This document shows positions 8,460 through 18,490 of a DNA stretch of 64,000 bases, in pieces. The position numbers and the translations under genes are program-made. Positions within the stretch are counted from its first letter, which is position 1. Each line of letters starts with the position of its first letter. Under the pieces are notes generated by a model, which had not been told where the DNA came from, did not search any database, and saw only the letters and a program-made list of their open reading frames with translations. Origin of the DNA: Papio anubis (taxonomy: Eukaryota; Chordata; Mammalia; Primates; Cercopithecidae); assembly GCF_008728515.1 (NCBI RefSeq), contig NC_044995.1, forward strand, positions 41,311,536-41,375,535, given 5' to 3'.

Positions 8460-10726
8460 TAATAAATAAAATAAATAAATAAAGACAGGATCTCACTGTC
8501 ATCCAGACTGGAGTGCAGTGGCACGATCACAGCTCACTACGGCCTCTAAATCCTGAGCTCAACAGATTTTCCCGCCTCAGCCTCCTGAATAGTTGGGATC
8601 ACAGGCACATGCCACCACACTTGGCCAATTTTTAAAATTTTTTTGTAGAGACAGTAGTCTTGTCATGTTGCCTAGGCTGTGTCAAACGCCTGTGCTCAAG
8701 CGATCCTCCTGCCTCAGCTTACTAATGTGCCGGGCTCACAGGCATGAGCCACCACATTCGACCTGTTATTATTGTTGGAGTCTCATTCTGTCACCTAGGT
8801 TGGAGTGCAGTGGCAGGATCATAGTTCACTGCAGGCTTGAACACCTGGGCACAAGCAATCCTCCCACCTCAGCCTCCCAGGTAGCTGGGATTACAAGCAT
8901 GCACCACAGTGCCCGGCCAAAACACTTTTTTTTTTTTTTTTGAGATGGAGTCTCGCTCTGCTGCCCAGGCTGGAGTACAGTAGCACAGATCTTGGCTCAC
9001 TGCAACCTCCACCTCCCAGGTTCAAGCAATTCTCTGCTTCAGCCTCCCAAATTACAGGTGCCCACCACCACACCCAGCTCATTTTTGTGTTTTTAGTAGA
9101 GATGGGGTTTCACCATCTTGGCCAGGCTGGTTTTGAACTCCTGACCTCATGATCCACCTGCCTCAGCCTCCCAAAGTGCTGGGATTACAGGCGTTAGCCA
9201 CCGTGCCCGGTGAAACTTTTTTTTTTTTTTTTTTTTTTAAACACAGAGTCTCCCTCTGTTGCCCAGGCTGGAGTGCAGTGGCGTGATCTCGGCTCGCTGC
9301 AACCTCTGCCTCCTGGGTTCAAGCGATTCTCCCACCTCAGCCTCCTGGGATTACAGGCGCGAGCCACCACAACCGGCTAATGTTTGTATTTTTAGTAGAG
9401 ATTGGGTTTCATCATATTGGCCAGGCTGGTCTTGAACTCCTGACCTCAAGGGATCCACCTGCCTCAGCCTCCCAAAGTGCTAAGATTACAGGCATGAGCC
9501 ACCGTTTCGGCTGAAACTCTTATAAACAACTCTCATCTCTCCAAAATTTACTTGACACACAATTCTAACGTGACTTTGAACTCTTAGTTTGCAAGTAATT
9601 CTAATACTGCTGATATGGCGGTTGATCGTGTACTCCGAGTGCACCCCTTCCCTGCCATGGCTCACCTCTGGGCAGGAAATGTAGCAGCAGGCCCTGTGCC
9701 AGCATCATCTGGCCACTGCGTAACATGCACCCCCAGCCACAGTCCGAGGTCAGGCAGCCCCCAGGAAGGGGTGGGAAGTCCCGGCGGTATGTGAGCCACA
9801 GGCGGGACACAAAGTCCCGCTGGAAACGCTGTATGTCACCTACAAGAGCGGGTCTGTCAGCTGCCACCAGGGACACTCGGGCGGGCGTGGAGAGGCCTCC
9901 CCCAACCCAGGTCCCAACCACCAGCTCACCCTCGCCCTCGAAACGGTAGCGGCGGCCACAGAGGTGGATGCTGGAGATCTTGCTAAAGCTGGTCCGGCTT
10001 TTAACCGCCCAACCTGGGGAGACGTAGGGGCAGCGCCCAGCGAGATGAAGCACTTGCATGACAGCAACAGCGCTTCCATTCCCCCATCTGTGAAATGGGC
10101 ACGATCCTAGTTCCTATCTCCGGGGTGGCTCTGGGGACTCCGTGCAACAGCCCTCTAAGTCGGAGGTGGGGCCCCCAGTGACAGTTACAGGAGTGTCCAC
10201 CATCAATTCAGGATGAAGGAAGGCAGTTCTGATTATTGTACCCATTTTACAGAGAGGGGCAAAAACGGAGGCGCCAAGAATGAAAGGATCTTGCCCAAGG
10301 TCACACAGGGGAATGGGCGGAGCTTGAAAACACTGTCTATTGGACCTGCCACAGGTCCACCCTGGGCAGGGCAGGGAGGGGACCCACAGGTGACTCAGGA
10401 CGGGAACAAGGGTGGGATAACTGGCAGGACCGGGATCTGGTTTTCCTCAAAGGCCCCCGACACCTCCACGATCTCCGGGCCCCTTCCTCACCGTACTTGA
10501 CGTTGTTCCAGGCTGTCAGGAACTTGGCCTTGAACTTGTCCACTTCGTCCGGCTCACTCTGGCCAGCCCCGGGAGAGCCAAGAGCGAGGCCGCTGGCTCC
10601 GGAGGGCCCCAGACCGTTGGGGTCTGGGCCTCGGGGACCCCGCGGCCTGCGGGCCTCGGGCCGGCGGCGCGCGTCCTCCGGGCTGCTGCTCCGGTACTGC
10701 GCGGCGGCCGGCGACACTGAGTTCAT
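1058..10726 (-). CDS. ATG4D: ATG4D, autophagy cysteine protease (10 coding exons, complete)
   Basis: The spliced CDS on the - strand joins 10726-10492, 10013-9930, 9839-9666, 7960-7684, 7610-7546, 5924-5794, 2259-2181, 2111-2035, 1950-1831 and 1240-1058. All junctions are GT-AG and the sum is 1425 nt, i.e. 474 residues plus stop, the length of human ATG4D. ATG4 proteases cleave the C-terminus of LC3/GABARAP proteins to expose glycine and later remove the lipid; ATG4D contributes mainly delipidation. The peptidase C54 fold carries the GWGC nucleophile Cys144 and the Asp356/His358 pair in LDPHYC. The N-terminus has a DEVD63-Lys64 caspase-3 site; cleavage activates the enzyme and exposes a cryptic mitochondrial targeting region. 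The C-terminus ends in an FVFL LIR-like motif. The reading frame is intact, so the gene appears functional. Confidence 0.96.
1498..1565. repeat. Two-copy 34-bp tandem duplication
   Basis: The unit beginning gctggtggccatctcttgcc occurs at 1498-1531 and again at 1532-1565 with one difference near its end. It lies in ATG4D intron 9 (1241-1830), which has no Alu and no other clear feature. Confidence 0.9.
1831..1950 (-). CDS. ATG4D: ATG4D coding exon 9 (residues 375-414)
   Basis: 120 nt. Starts SFHCTSPRKMAFAKMDPSC and ends CSELTR. Its acceptor is the 3' end of the mirtron (CCCCAG|TCCTTC); donor CAGG|GTGAGC. Confidence 0.94.
1951..2034 (-). ncRNA. MIR1238: MIR1238 mirtron (whole intron 8 of ATG4D)
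   Basis: The 84-nt intron is itself the pre-miRNA, so splicing and lariat debranching replace Drosha cropping. Its first bases (GTGAGTGGGAGCCCCAGTGT on the - strand) agree with miR-1238-5p as I recall it. Its last bases before the AG are CTCCCTCATCTGTCTGCCCC, closely matching miR-1238-3p. Mirtrons of this group are reported from primates. Compared with the human mature 3p sequence as I remember it, positions 3 and 8 differ, both within or next to the seed. Host expression should follow ATG4D. I did not compute the fold. Confidence 0.85.
2035..2111 (-). CDS. ATG4D: ATG4D coding exon 8 (residues 349-374, Asp356/His358)
   Basis: 77 nt. Encodes DDFLLYLDPHYCQPTVD; Asp356 and His358 complete the catalytic triad with Cys144. 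Donor GGAG|GTGAGT opens the mirtron intron. Confidence 0.95.
2181..2259 (-). CDS. ATG4D: ATG4D coding exon 7 (residues 323-348)
   Basis: 79 nt. Encodes ELLRCELCLGIMGGKP and RHSLYFIGYQ; the GGKPxxSxYFIG block is diagnostic of C54 peptidases. Acceptor CAG|GAACTT, donor CAAG|GTAGGC. It is separated from exon 6 by a 3.5-kb Alu-filled intron and from exon 8 by only 69 nt. Confidence 0.94.
2260..5793. other. ATG4D intron 6: Alu-packed, with an ancient repeat underneath
   Basis: This 3.5-kb intron holds Alus at 2432-2704 and 2706-2956 (-), 3137-3433 (+), 3556-3848 (+), 4260-4536 (+), 4538-4645 (-, partial), 4831-5122 (+), 5129-5400 (+) and 5401-5700 (+). The last two are corrupted by many short deletions. 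The remaining non-Alu pieces (2300-2430, 2957-3136, 3855-4050) look like one ancient mammalian repeat split by the Alus; 'caaaggccctgaggc' at 3916-3930 recurs in the S1PR5 3' UTR. No exon is visible. Confidence 0.8.
5794..5924 (-). CDS. ATG4D: ATG4D coding exon 6 (residues 279-322)
   Basis: 131 nt. Starts with the VYKADVARL segment and ends LNPVYVPCVK. Acceptor CAG|TGTACA, donor GAAG|GTAGGT. Confidence 0.92.
5925..7545. other. ATG4D intron 5: MIR-like and Alu content
   Basis: 6040-6160 resembles a MIR SINE ('attgtacagaatgggcaactgaggccc'-type words). Alus follow at 6486-6797 (+) and 6806-7078 (+), then a fragment at 7079-7152 (-) and a monomer-type Alu at 7154-7319 (-). 7320-7545 is unique and leads into exon 5. 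Confidence 0.75.
7546..7610 (-). CDS. ATG4D: ATG4D coding exon 5 (residues 257-278)
   Basis: 65 nt, encodes KAVESCSEVTRLVVYVSQDC. Acceptor CAG|GAAAGC, donor ACAG|GTAAGG. It lies only 73 nt from exon 4. Confidence 0.93.
7684..7960 (-). CDS. ATG4D: ATG4D coding exon 4 (residues 165-256)
   Basis: 277 nt, the largest exon. Encodes the DWTWAEG segment through the RHRQIVSWFADHP and KKAGDWYGPS motifs to HIL. GDWYGPS is a conserved ATG4 block near the active site. Acceptor CAG|ACTGGA, donor TCAG|GTGAGG. Confidence 0.94.
7961..9665. other. ATG4D intron 3: five Alus and an AT microsatellite
   Basis: Alus at 8146-8430 (+), 8485-8763 (-), 8764-8920 (-, single arm), 8924-9214 (-) and 9219-9514 (-). The tail of the first Alu has grown into an (aat)n/(aaat)n microsatellite at 8427-8482. 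The rest is unremarkable intron. Confidence 0.8.
9666..9839 (-). CDS. ATG4D: ATG4D coding exon 3 (residues 107-164, catalytic Cys)
   Basis: 174 nt. Contains SDCGWGCMLRSGQ; the second Cys of CGWGC is residue 144 by codon count, the nucleophile position known for ATG4D. Acceptor TAG|GTGACA, donor AGAG|GTGAGC. Confidence 0.95.
9930..10013 (-). CDS. ATG4D: ATG4D coding exon 2 (residues 79-106)
   Basis: 84 nt, acceptor CAG|GTTGGG and donor GAGG|GTGAGC. It encodes a short segment with SRTSFSK and HLCGRRYRFEGEG, the lead-in to the protease core. The open frame runs on into the intron, so an unspliced reading would look like one long exon. Confidence 0.93.
10014..10491. other. ATG4D intron 1, MIR-like fragment
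   Basis: Unique sequence with a MIR-like stretch (about 10230-10320: 'cccattttacagagaggggc' and 'aaggtcacacagggg'). No Alu is present, as often near CpG-island promoters. Confidence 0.6.
10492..10726 (-). CDS. ATG4D: ATG4D coding exon 1 (residues 1-78)
   Basis: Start ATG (10726-10724) opens MNSVSPAAAQ. The exon is Pro/Arg/Gly-rich and disordered, and ends with the DEVD caspase site (residues 60-63) and the start of the catalytic fold (FKAKFLTAWNNVKY). The donor is ACG|GTGAGG. An upstream in-frame ATG would add about 20 residues, but MNSVSP matches the known start. Confidence 0.95.
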
Positions 10727-10825
10727 GGACGCGCCGGGAGGGCGGACCGAGGGCCCGGGTGGGGGCCTGTGGTCGCTGCCCCCCAAGGGCGACCCGCGGC
10801 CGGTTCACGGGGCCCTGGGAAGGCG

Positions 10826-10897
10826 CTACTCGGCCCCCGTCCTCAGGGTCCGGGGCCCGGCACCAGCCGCCACTTCAGCTGCCGTAGCCATCGCCAT
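10826..10897 (-). other. Candidate upstream ORF in ATG4D 5' leader
   Basis: An ATG within the YY1 motif (10897-10895) opens a 23-codon ORF (MAMATAAEVAAG...) ending in TAG at 10828-10826, about 100 nt before the ATG4D start. It would be translated only if transcription starts upstream of 10897. Its context (AAGATGG) is favourable. Confidence 0.45.
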
Positions 10898-11284
10898 CTT
10901 AGCGGGCCAGGACCCCGGATGACGGTGGGCGTGACCAAGCCAGACGGCCCGCCCGCTCCCCGCCCTCTCCCGCCCTCTCCCCGCCCCAGCCGCCTTTCCT
11001 GTCCCGATCCTGGGTCGCCAGGCGGGGACCTCAAACCCCGACGCCTCCCCGCGGCCTCCCCACGCCCTCCTTATCACACTGCCAGGAGCGCGACAGTCCC
11101 TTCAGGCCCTTATCGCAGGCAGCAGAGCTGGGGAGCCCCCGCCCCTGGCCCCGCCCCTAGGTCCAGGACTGACCTGGCAGGCGCCCAGGTGAGACTGCGC
11201 ACCTGCTGCGCCCGCCCCGCCACCCGAGCGCACCTGCGCGGGCTGCGGACCCAGAACCCGCCTGGGCTGGGACCAAATCGACTA

Positions 11285-12110
11285 GTGTGACCTCGGGGCA
11301 AGTCACGCCGCTGTGCCTCAGTTTCCTCATGTGCAAAATAGGGCTGGAATACACGCAACAACATAGACGAATCTTCATGAGAATTATGCTCAGGGAAAAA
11401 AATCCACGGGTAGGCAGGCGCGGGAGGGAGGGATGAATAAAGTGCGCCAGGGAAGTTTTTTTCAGTGTTTGTTTTGTCGAGACAGGATCTGGCTCTGTTG
11501 TCCAGACTGGAGTGCCGTAGTGCGATCTTGGCTCACTGCAACCACCACCTCTCAGGTTCAAGTGATTCTCCTGCCTCAGCCTCCTGAGTAGCTGGGATTA
11601 TGGGCGCACACCACCACGCCCAGCTAATTTTTGTATTTTTCTAGAGACAAAGTTCCACCATGTTGGCCAGGCTGGTCTCAAACTCCTGACTCAGGTGATC
11701 CGCCTGTCTCGGCCTCCCAAAGTGCTGGGATTACAGGCATGAGCCACTTCGCCCAGCCAGGAAAACATTTTAAATGCATCTGACTCATAAAGATGTATGG
11801 GAATGAGCTGAATTTATCCATGTAAAATGCTTAGAGTGGTATTTGAGGAACAGTTGGGGCTCAGTGAGAGCCAACTGCATGATGACAATGCAGTGACCCT
11901 GTGAGCCATGGAGAGGGTGGCCTCTAGTGGCCAACCCCAGGGCTCCGTCCTCAGCTTTCTGGAGGAAGTAAGAGAAATATTTGAATGAGGGTGTGATCCA
12001 AGAAGAAGGCACAAAAGGGTCAGTCACCTCCGACTTTCCTTTTTTCACGTCTCCTCCCAGACCCCTTCAATCACAATTGACCCCTTTCTCTTTCCTTAAT
12101 TTATTAATTT
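11285..12110. other. ATG4D upstream flank: MIR, Alu and unique DNA
   Basis: 11285-11345 resembles a MIR ('ggcaagtcacgccgctgtgcctcagtttcctcat'-type core). 11457-11757 is an Alu (-). 11760-12108 is unique and contains 'ggcctctagtggcc' at 11919-11932, a near-palindromic CTCF-like core. No gene is seen. Confidence 0.65.
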
Positions 12111-12409
12111 ATTGATTTATTTTATTTTTTTGAGACAGTCTCACTCTATAGCCCAGGCTGGAGTGCAATGGCACAATCTCAGCTCACTGCAACCTCTGCC
12201 TCCCAGGTTCAAGCGATTCTCCTGCCTCAGCCTCTGGAGTAGCTGGGATTACAGGTGTGAGCCACCACACCCAGCTAATTTTGTACTTTTAGTAGAGACG
12301 GAATGTCACCATGTTGACCAGGATGGTCTTGTACTCCTGACGTCAGGTGATCCGCCCACCTGGGCCTCCCAAAGTGCTGGGATTACAAGTGTGAGCCACT
12401 GCAACCAGC
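12109..12409 (-). mobile_element. Alu SINE
   Basis: Full-length antisense Alu, from 'tttttgagacagtctcac' to 'ccactgcaaccagcc', preceded by an (attt)n tail remnant. Confidence 0.9.
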
Positions 12410-12712
12410 CAAGTGCGCCCTTTCAGATATCACCCTTGCACAATGATTACCACTCTCAAAATTCTCCCCCATCTCCACCCTTGGCCTCCTTCTCTTTCCT
12501 GTCTTTTTTTTTTTTTTTTTTTTACCCACATGGGAGTAGTTATCACAACCTTACTGTCTTTGTCCCCTTGGGCTGCTTTGACAAATACCATAGCCTTGGG
12601 GGCTGAAACAACACACCTTTGTTTCTCACAGTTCTAGAGGCTAGAAAGTCCCAGATCAGGGTGCCAGCATGGTTCTTCGTGGAATTCTCTTCTTCTTCTT
12701 CTTCTTTTTCTT

Positions 12713-13027
12713 TTTTCTTTTTTTTAGACAGAGTTTTGCTCTTTTTGCCCAGACTGGAGTGCAATGGCGTGATCTCGGCTCACCACAACCTCTGCCTCCC
12801 AGGTTCAAACCTCTGCCTCCCAGGTTCAAGCAATTCTCCTGCCTCGGCCTCCCGAGTAACTGGGATTACAAGCGCCCACCACCACGCCTGGATAATTTTT
12901 TGTATTTTTGGTAGAGACGCGGTTTCTCCATGTTGCTCAGGCTGGTCTCAAACTCCTGACCTCAAGTGATCTGCCTGCCTTGGCCTCCAAAGCGTTAGGA
13001 TTACAGGCATGAGCCACTGCGCCCAGC
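12713..13027 (-). mobile_element. Alu with internal 21-bp duplication
   Basis: Antisense Alu in which the unit 'cctctgcctcccaggttcaa' plus one base appears twice in tandem (12789-12809 and 12810-12830), a slippage event inside the element. Confidence 0.9.
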
Positions 13028-13079
13028 TGGTTTTCTCTTCTTATATCCTCTCACATGCCTTCCTTTCTTTCTTCTTTTA

Positions 13080-13875
13080 TTTTTATTTTTTCTCACAGTC
13101 TCAATCTGTTGCCAGTACTGGAGTGCAGTGGCATGATCTCGGCTCACTGCAGCCTTGACATCCTGGTCTCAGTCGGGCTCGCTAGCTCACGCCTGTAATC
13201 CCAGCACTTTGGGAGGCCGAGGCAGGCAGATCACAAGGTCAGGAGATCAAGACCATCTGGCTAACATGGTGAAACTCCATGTCTACTAAAAATACAAAAA
13301 TTACTCCGGGTGTGGTGTATGGCACTCAGGGAGGGAGGAACAGGCAGCACAGCCAGGAGGTCTCAGGCTCATTGAATCCCAGCCAGAGGAGACTCCCTGT
13401 CTCGAGACATAGTTAAGACAGTGAAGAGCCAATCCCAGCTGAGGAGGGATTTTCTGAGGTCAGGAGCTCGAGATACTGGTTAGCGGTAAAAAACCTGCCC
13501 TACTAAACAAAATTAGCTGGGCTGCAGGCACACGCCTGGAATCCCAGCTACTCAGGAGGCTGAAGCAGGAGAATGGTGTGAACCTGGGAGGCGGAGCTTG
13601 CAGTGAGCTGAGATTGTGCCACTGCACTCCAGCCTGGGCAACAGAGGGAGACTCTGTGTCAAAAAAAAGAAAAGACATCCTGATCTCAAGCAGATCCTCC
13701 CACCTCAGCCTCTTGAGTAGCTGCGACCACAGCCACATATCACCATGCGCTGCTCATTTTTGTATCTTTTTGCCATGTTGGCCAGGCTGGTCTCAAACTC
13801 CTGAGTGCAAGGGATCCTCCCACCTTGGCCTCCCAAAGTGCTTGTATTACAGGCATGAGCCACTGTGCCCAGTCC
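13080..13875. mobile_element. Nested Alus: + strand insertion(s) within a - strand Alu
   Basis: An older antisense Alu (13080-13168 and 13677-13875) is interrupted by sense Alu material. The repeated words 'gacatcctggtctca' (13152-13167) and 'gacatcctgatctca' (13674-13689) are the target-site duplication. The insert is intact at 13169-13310 and 13500-13670, but 13320-13500 is scrambled and does not match a normal Alu. Confidence 0.8.
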
Positions 13876-13999
13876 TCACATGCCTTTTTCTTGATGCAAG
13901 TACGTGGAGAGACAGAAAGGTCTCATGTATCTTCTTCTTTTTGTCAGGGCATTAATTCCATCACGAGGGCCCCACCCTCAAGATTGCATCTAACCCCAA

Positions 14000-15150
14000 T
14001 TCCCTTTTTTTTTTTTTTGAGACAGAGTCTCACTCTGTTGCCCAGGCTGAGTACAGGGCTTATCTCGCCCACTGCAACCTTGACCTCATGGATTCAAGTG
14101 ATTCTCCTGCCTCAGCCTCCCAAGTAGCTGGGATTCCAGGCGTATGCCACCACGCCCAGCTAATTTTTTGTATTTTTAGTAGAGACAGGTTTTGCCTTGT
14201 TGGCCAGGCTAGTCTCGAACTCCTGACCTCAGGGAATCTGCCCTCCTCAGCCTCTCAAAGTGCTGGGATTACAGGCATGAACCACTGTGCCCAGCTGTAT
14301 TATTTTCGAGACAGAGTCTCACTCTGTCACCCAGGCTGGAGTTCAGTGGTACAATCAGGACTCACGGCAGCCTTGACCTCCTGGCTCAAGTGATCCTGCC
14401 TCAGCCTCCTGAGTAGCTAGGACCATGGGCACACACAACCACATTCCTCTGGAGTTGACCACTTTGAGCCCAGTGTAGGGCCAGGGATCTTTGGCTTCTG
14501 CGCTCAGTATAGACTCTGCAGCCAAATGACTCAGATAAGTGACCTCACCACTCTCTGCCTCAGTTCCTTTTTCTTTGAGAGATGGGGTCTCACTCTGTTG
14601 CCCAGGCTGAAGTGTGATGGTGCAATCATTGCTCCCTGCAGCCTCGAATCCCTGGGCACAAATGATCCTCCTGCCTCAGCCTCTCAAAGTGTTAGGATTA
14701 CAGGGGTGAGTCACCCGGCCACTGCCTTAGTTTCTTTATCTGCCAAATGGGATAGGGATACTGCCTCCCTTCTAGTGTTTGGGAGAAGGATGAAATGATT
14801 ATGCAAAATGCTTAGAACAGTACCAGGCACATGGTCTTCACCACGTCAGTGTAAATTATGACTGTTCTTGTTATTCTTATTCCCACCACTGCCCTCCTGG
14901 GTCCAGCATCCATCATCACAGTCCCTGGTCTCTTAGCTGCTACGTCTGACCCCTCAAATCCACAAACAGCTGAAAGGATCTACTTGGGTTATTTTTGTTT
15001 CTTTTTTTTTTTTTTCTTTTTTTGAGACAGGGTCTTGCTGTGTTGCCCTGGCTGGTCTCCAACTCCTGAGCTCAAAGAATCCTCCGACTTCAGCTTCCCG
15101 AGTAGCTGGGATTCCAGGTACACACCACCGCACTCAGCTTAGAAAGGTTT
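14000..15150. other. Alu and MIR cluster
   Basis: Alus (-) at 14004-14297 and, as single-arm copies, at 14298-14446, 14564-14720 and 15003-15140. A MIR is split by the 14564 Alu: 14490-14562 ends 'tctgcctcagttcc', and 14719-14860 resumes 'ttagtttctttatctgccaaatggg'. 14860-15000 is unique. Confidence 0.75.
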
Positions 15151-16160
15151 TTTTATAAACAAATTCCATCATGCCAAAAAAAACCTCAGAAGAGTCCGGG
15201 GGCTGTGGCTCACACCTGTAATCCCAGCACTTTGGGAGGCCGAGGCGGGCAGATCACTTGAGGTCAGGAATTCGAGACCAGCCTAGACAACGTGATGAAA
15301 CCCTGTCTCTACTAAAAAATACATAAATTAGCCAGGTGTAGTGGCTACCTGTAGTATCAGCTTTTCGGGGGGCTAAGGCAGTAGAATTGCTTGAGCCCGG
15401 GAGGTGGAGGTTGCAATGAGCTGAGATTGCTCCACTGCAATCCAGCCTGGGCAACGGGATTGAGACTCCTTCTTTAAAAAAAAAACCAAAAAACCCAAAA
15501 ACAAACAGACCAAAAAAAGAAAAAAAAAAAAACCCGAAAACTGGAGAAGTACAATCCAGTAGAAAAATAACACGAAATATAATTTTCAATATTCTACTGG
15601 CCACATTTTTTAAAAGTAAAAAGAAACAGGTGATATCAATTTTAATAATTCTTTTCATGTATCCCAATGCATCGAAAACGTTATCATCTCAACATGTAAT
15701 GAAACAGAGACAAGGTCTCTGTCACCCAGGCTGGAGTGCAGTGGGGTGACCACGGCTTACTTCAGCCTCAACCTCTTGGGCTCCAGGATCCTCTCTCTTC
15801 AGCCTCCTGAGTAGCTAGCACTACAGGCACGTGCTGTCATGCTAGGTTAATGTGTTTTGTTTTTTTCTTTTTTTTGAGACGGAGTCTCGCTCTGTCGCCC
15901 AGGCTGGAGTGCAGTGGCCGGATCTCAGCTCACTGCAAGCTCCGCCTCCCAGGTTCACACCATTCTCCCCTGCCTCAGCCTTCCTCGGCAGCTGGGACTA
16001 CAGGCACCGCCACCTCGCCTGGCTAATTTTTTGTATTTTTAGTAGAGATGGTTTCACCGGGTTAGCCAGGATGGGCTCGATCTCCTGATTCCTGTGATCC
16101 TCTGTCTTCCAGCCTCCCAAAGTGCTGGGATTACAGGCTTGAGCCACCGCTACTGCCAAC
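15150..16160. other. Three Alus with intervening AT-rich DNA
   Basis: Alus at 15195-15493 (+), 15700-15848 (-, single arm) and 15868-16155 (-, young, 'cttgagccaccgc' end). Between them, 15494-15700 is A-rich and unique. Confidence 0.75.
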
Positions 16161-18310
16161 CACTTTAAAAATGTAATATTTTTATTTTATTTTATTTTAT
16201 TTTATTTTTGTTTTTATTTCACAGACAGGGTCTTCTGTCAAATTCAGACTGGAGGCAGTGGTGGTCACAGCTCACTGCAGCCTTGACTCCTGACCTCAAG
16301 TGATCCTCCCACCTCAGCCAAATAGCTGGAACTACAGGCTGCACCACCATGCCTTGCTATTTTTGTATTTTCTTATTTATTTATTATTTATTTATTTATT
16401 TTTTTGAGACGGAGTCTCGGCCTGGTCGCCCAGCCTGGAGTGCAGTGGCCGGATCTCGGCTCAGCTCTGCAAGCTCCACCTCCCGGCTTAGCCATTCCTC
16501 CTGCCTCAGCCTCCCCGAGCTGGGACTACAGGCTCACCACCTCGGGCCTTTCCGCTTTGGCTTTTGTATTTTTAGAGACGGGTTTCACTGGTTAGCCGGG
16601 ATGGCCTCGACCCTCCTCGACTCAAGTATCCGCCTCGCCTCGGGCCTCCCAAAGTGCTGGGATTACAGGCTTGAGCCACCGCTACCGGGTTTTGTATTTT
16701 TAGTAGAGACCGCTTCTCCAGGTTGCTCAGTTTGGCCTCAAAATGCCTGGGCTCAAATGATCCGCTTTGCCTCACCCTCCCAAATGTTGGGATTACAGGC
16801 GGAGCCACCACTGCACCCACAGCATTGTTATTTTTGAGACAGAGTCTCAGTCACCCAGGCTGGAGTGCAATAGTGAAATCAGTACTCACTGCAGTCTTTG
16901 ACTCCTAAGCTCAACGATCCTCCCTCAGCCTCCTGCAAGCACACCACCACCCCCTTGTTAGCTGAGCACTTTTTCTTTTTGAGTTGAGTTTTCGGCCTTG
17001 TTGCCCAGGCTGGATTGCATTAGCTGCACCTTTGGCTCATTGCAAAGCCCTCGCCTCCTGGGTTCAGGATTTTCTGCCTCAGCCTCCCCGGGAGTAGCTG
17101 GGATTACATACTCTGCCACCATGCCTGGCTAATTTTTGTATTTTTAGTAGAGACAGTGTTTCACCACGTTGGCCAGGCTGGTCTCAAATTCCTAACTTCA
17201 TGTGATCCACCTGCATCAGCCTCCTAAAGTGCTGGGATTTTTTTTTTGAGACGAGTCTGCTCTGTCAGCCCAGGCTGAGTGCAGTGGCCGGATCTCAACT
17301 CACTGCAACCTCCGCCTCCCAGGCTTGGCACCATTCTTCCTGCCTCAGCCTCCCCGAGTAGCTGGGACTACAGCTCACACCTCAAGCAGTTTTTGTATTT
17401 TTTTAGTAGAGATGGGGTTTCACCATAAAGAAGCCAGATGGTTCATCTCCTGATCGCTGCGGATCCCCGCTGGCTCCTCCCAAAGTGCTGGGATTACAGG
17501 CTTGAGCCACCGCGCCCGGCCTAACTGATCAATTTTTAGAGACCTGATCTCGCTCTGCGGCCCAGGAGTGCAGTGGTGTAATCCTAGCTCACTACAGCCT
17601 CCAACTACAAGAATCAAGCTATCCTTCCTGCCTCAGCTCCTTCCCGAAAGCAGCTGGGACTATAGGAGACACCACCACGCCTGGACTAATTTTTAAAAAT
17701 TTGTCAGCCGGGCGCCGTGGCTCAAGCCTGTAATCCCAGCACTTTAGAGGCCGAGATCGGCAGATCACGCAGATCAGGAGATCAAGACCATCCTGGGCCA
17801 CAGGAAACTCGCTCTACTAAAAATGCAAAAAAAAAAATCCAGCCGCTGCAGGTGTAGCGGGCTTCTGTAGTCCCAGCTACTCGGGAGGTTGAGGCAGGAG
17901 AATGGCATGTAAAACCCAGGAGGCAGGCGGAACTGCAGTGAGCTGGAGATCCGGACACTGCTCCCTCCAGCCTGGGCTTACAGAGCCGGTGACTCTGTCT
18001 CAAAAAAAAAAAAAAAAAAAAAAATTTGTCAAATAGGTAAATGGCTCACACCTGCAACCCTACTTTGGCAGGCTGAGGTGGGCGGATCGCTTGAGGCCAG
18101 GAATTCGAGACCAGCCTGGCCAACATGGCAAAACCCTGTCTCTACTAAAAATACAAAAATTAGCTGTGCATGGTGGCAGGCGCCTGTACTAGGGAGGCTG
18201 AGGCAGGAGAAGCTTTGAACCGGGAGGTGGAGGTTGCAGTGAGCCAAGATTGTGCCATTGCACTCCACCTTGGGCAACAAGAGCAAAACTCCATCTCAAA
18301 AACAAACAAA
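16160..18310. other. Tandem Alu array with corrupted copies
   Basis: Back-to-back Alus (- at about 16165-16355, 16400-16690, 16690-16830, 16831-16960, 16966-17240, 17241-17520 and 17525-17700; + at 17704-18025 and 18030-18310). Copies at 16400-17520 and 17704-17960 have dozens of 1-3 base losses and odd junctions such as 'gagctgggactacaggctcaccacctcgggcc', unlike age-related Alu decay, which is mostly CpG transitions. Confidence 0.75.
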
Positions 18311-18324
18311 CAAAAAAACCACGG

Positions 18325-18490
18325 GAAGCTAGGAAGGACCCAAGTATGAATTCCCCTCCAGAGCCTTCAGACAGGGCATAGCTCTACCATCACCTTGACT
18401 TTGGACTTCTAGCTTCCAGAGCTGTGAGACAATACATGTCTGTTTTAAACCACCCAGTTTGTGCTAATTAATTACTGCAAGCCTGGAAAT
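18325..18490 (+). mobile_element. MLT1-type LTR fragment
   Basis: 'caccttgactttggacttct', 'gagctgtgagacaatacat' and 'aaaccacccagtttgtgcta' follow the 3' part of an MLT1 LTR in sense orientation. Confidence 0.7.

Larger units (their letters stand above)
10480..11290. promoter_or_regulatory. ATG4D: CpG island / promoter of ATG4D
   Basis: Strongly GC- and CpG-rich, free of repeats and TATA-less, covering ATG4D exon 1 and its upstream flank. Around 10892-10902 the - strand reads CTAAGATGGCG, a good YY1 motif of the kind that sits at or just past start sites. With the known short 5' UTR of ATG4D this puts initiation near 10900. The + strand side shows no recognised divergent gene. Confidence 0.75.
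12540..14000 (-). mobile_element. MLT1-type LTR (ERVL-MaLR), split by Alus
   Basis: Pieces at 12545-12705 ('ggctgctttgacaaatacca', 'tctcacagttctagaggct'), about 13028-13065 and 13875-13995 ('cattaattccatcacgaggg') are collinear with an MLT1 LTR on the - strand. Alus interrupt it: 12713-13027 (-), and a nested pair in 13080-13875. This is an ancient solo-LTR-type remnant without coding capacity. Confidence 0.7.
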
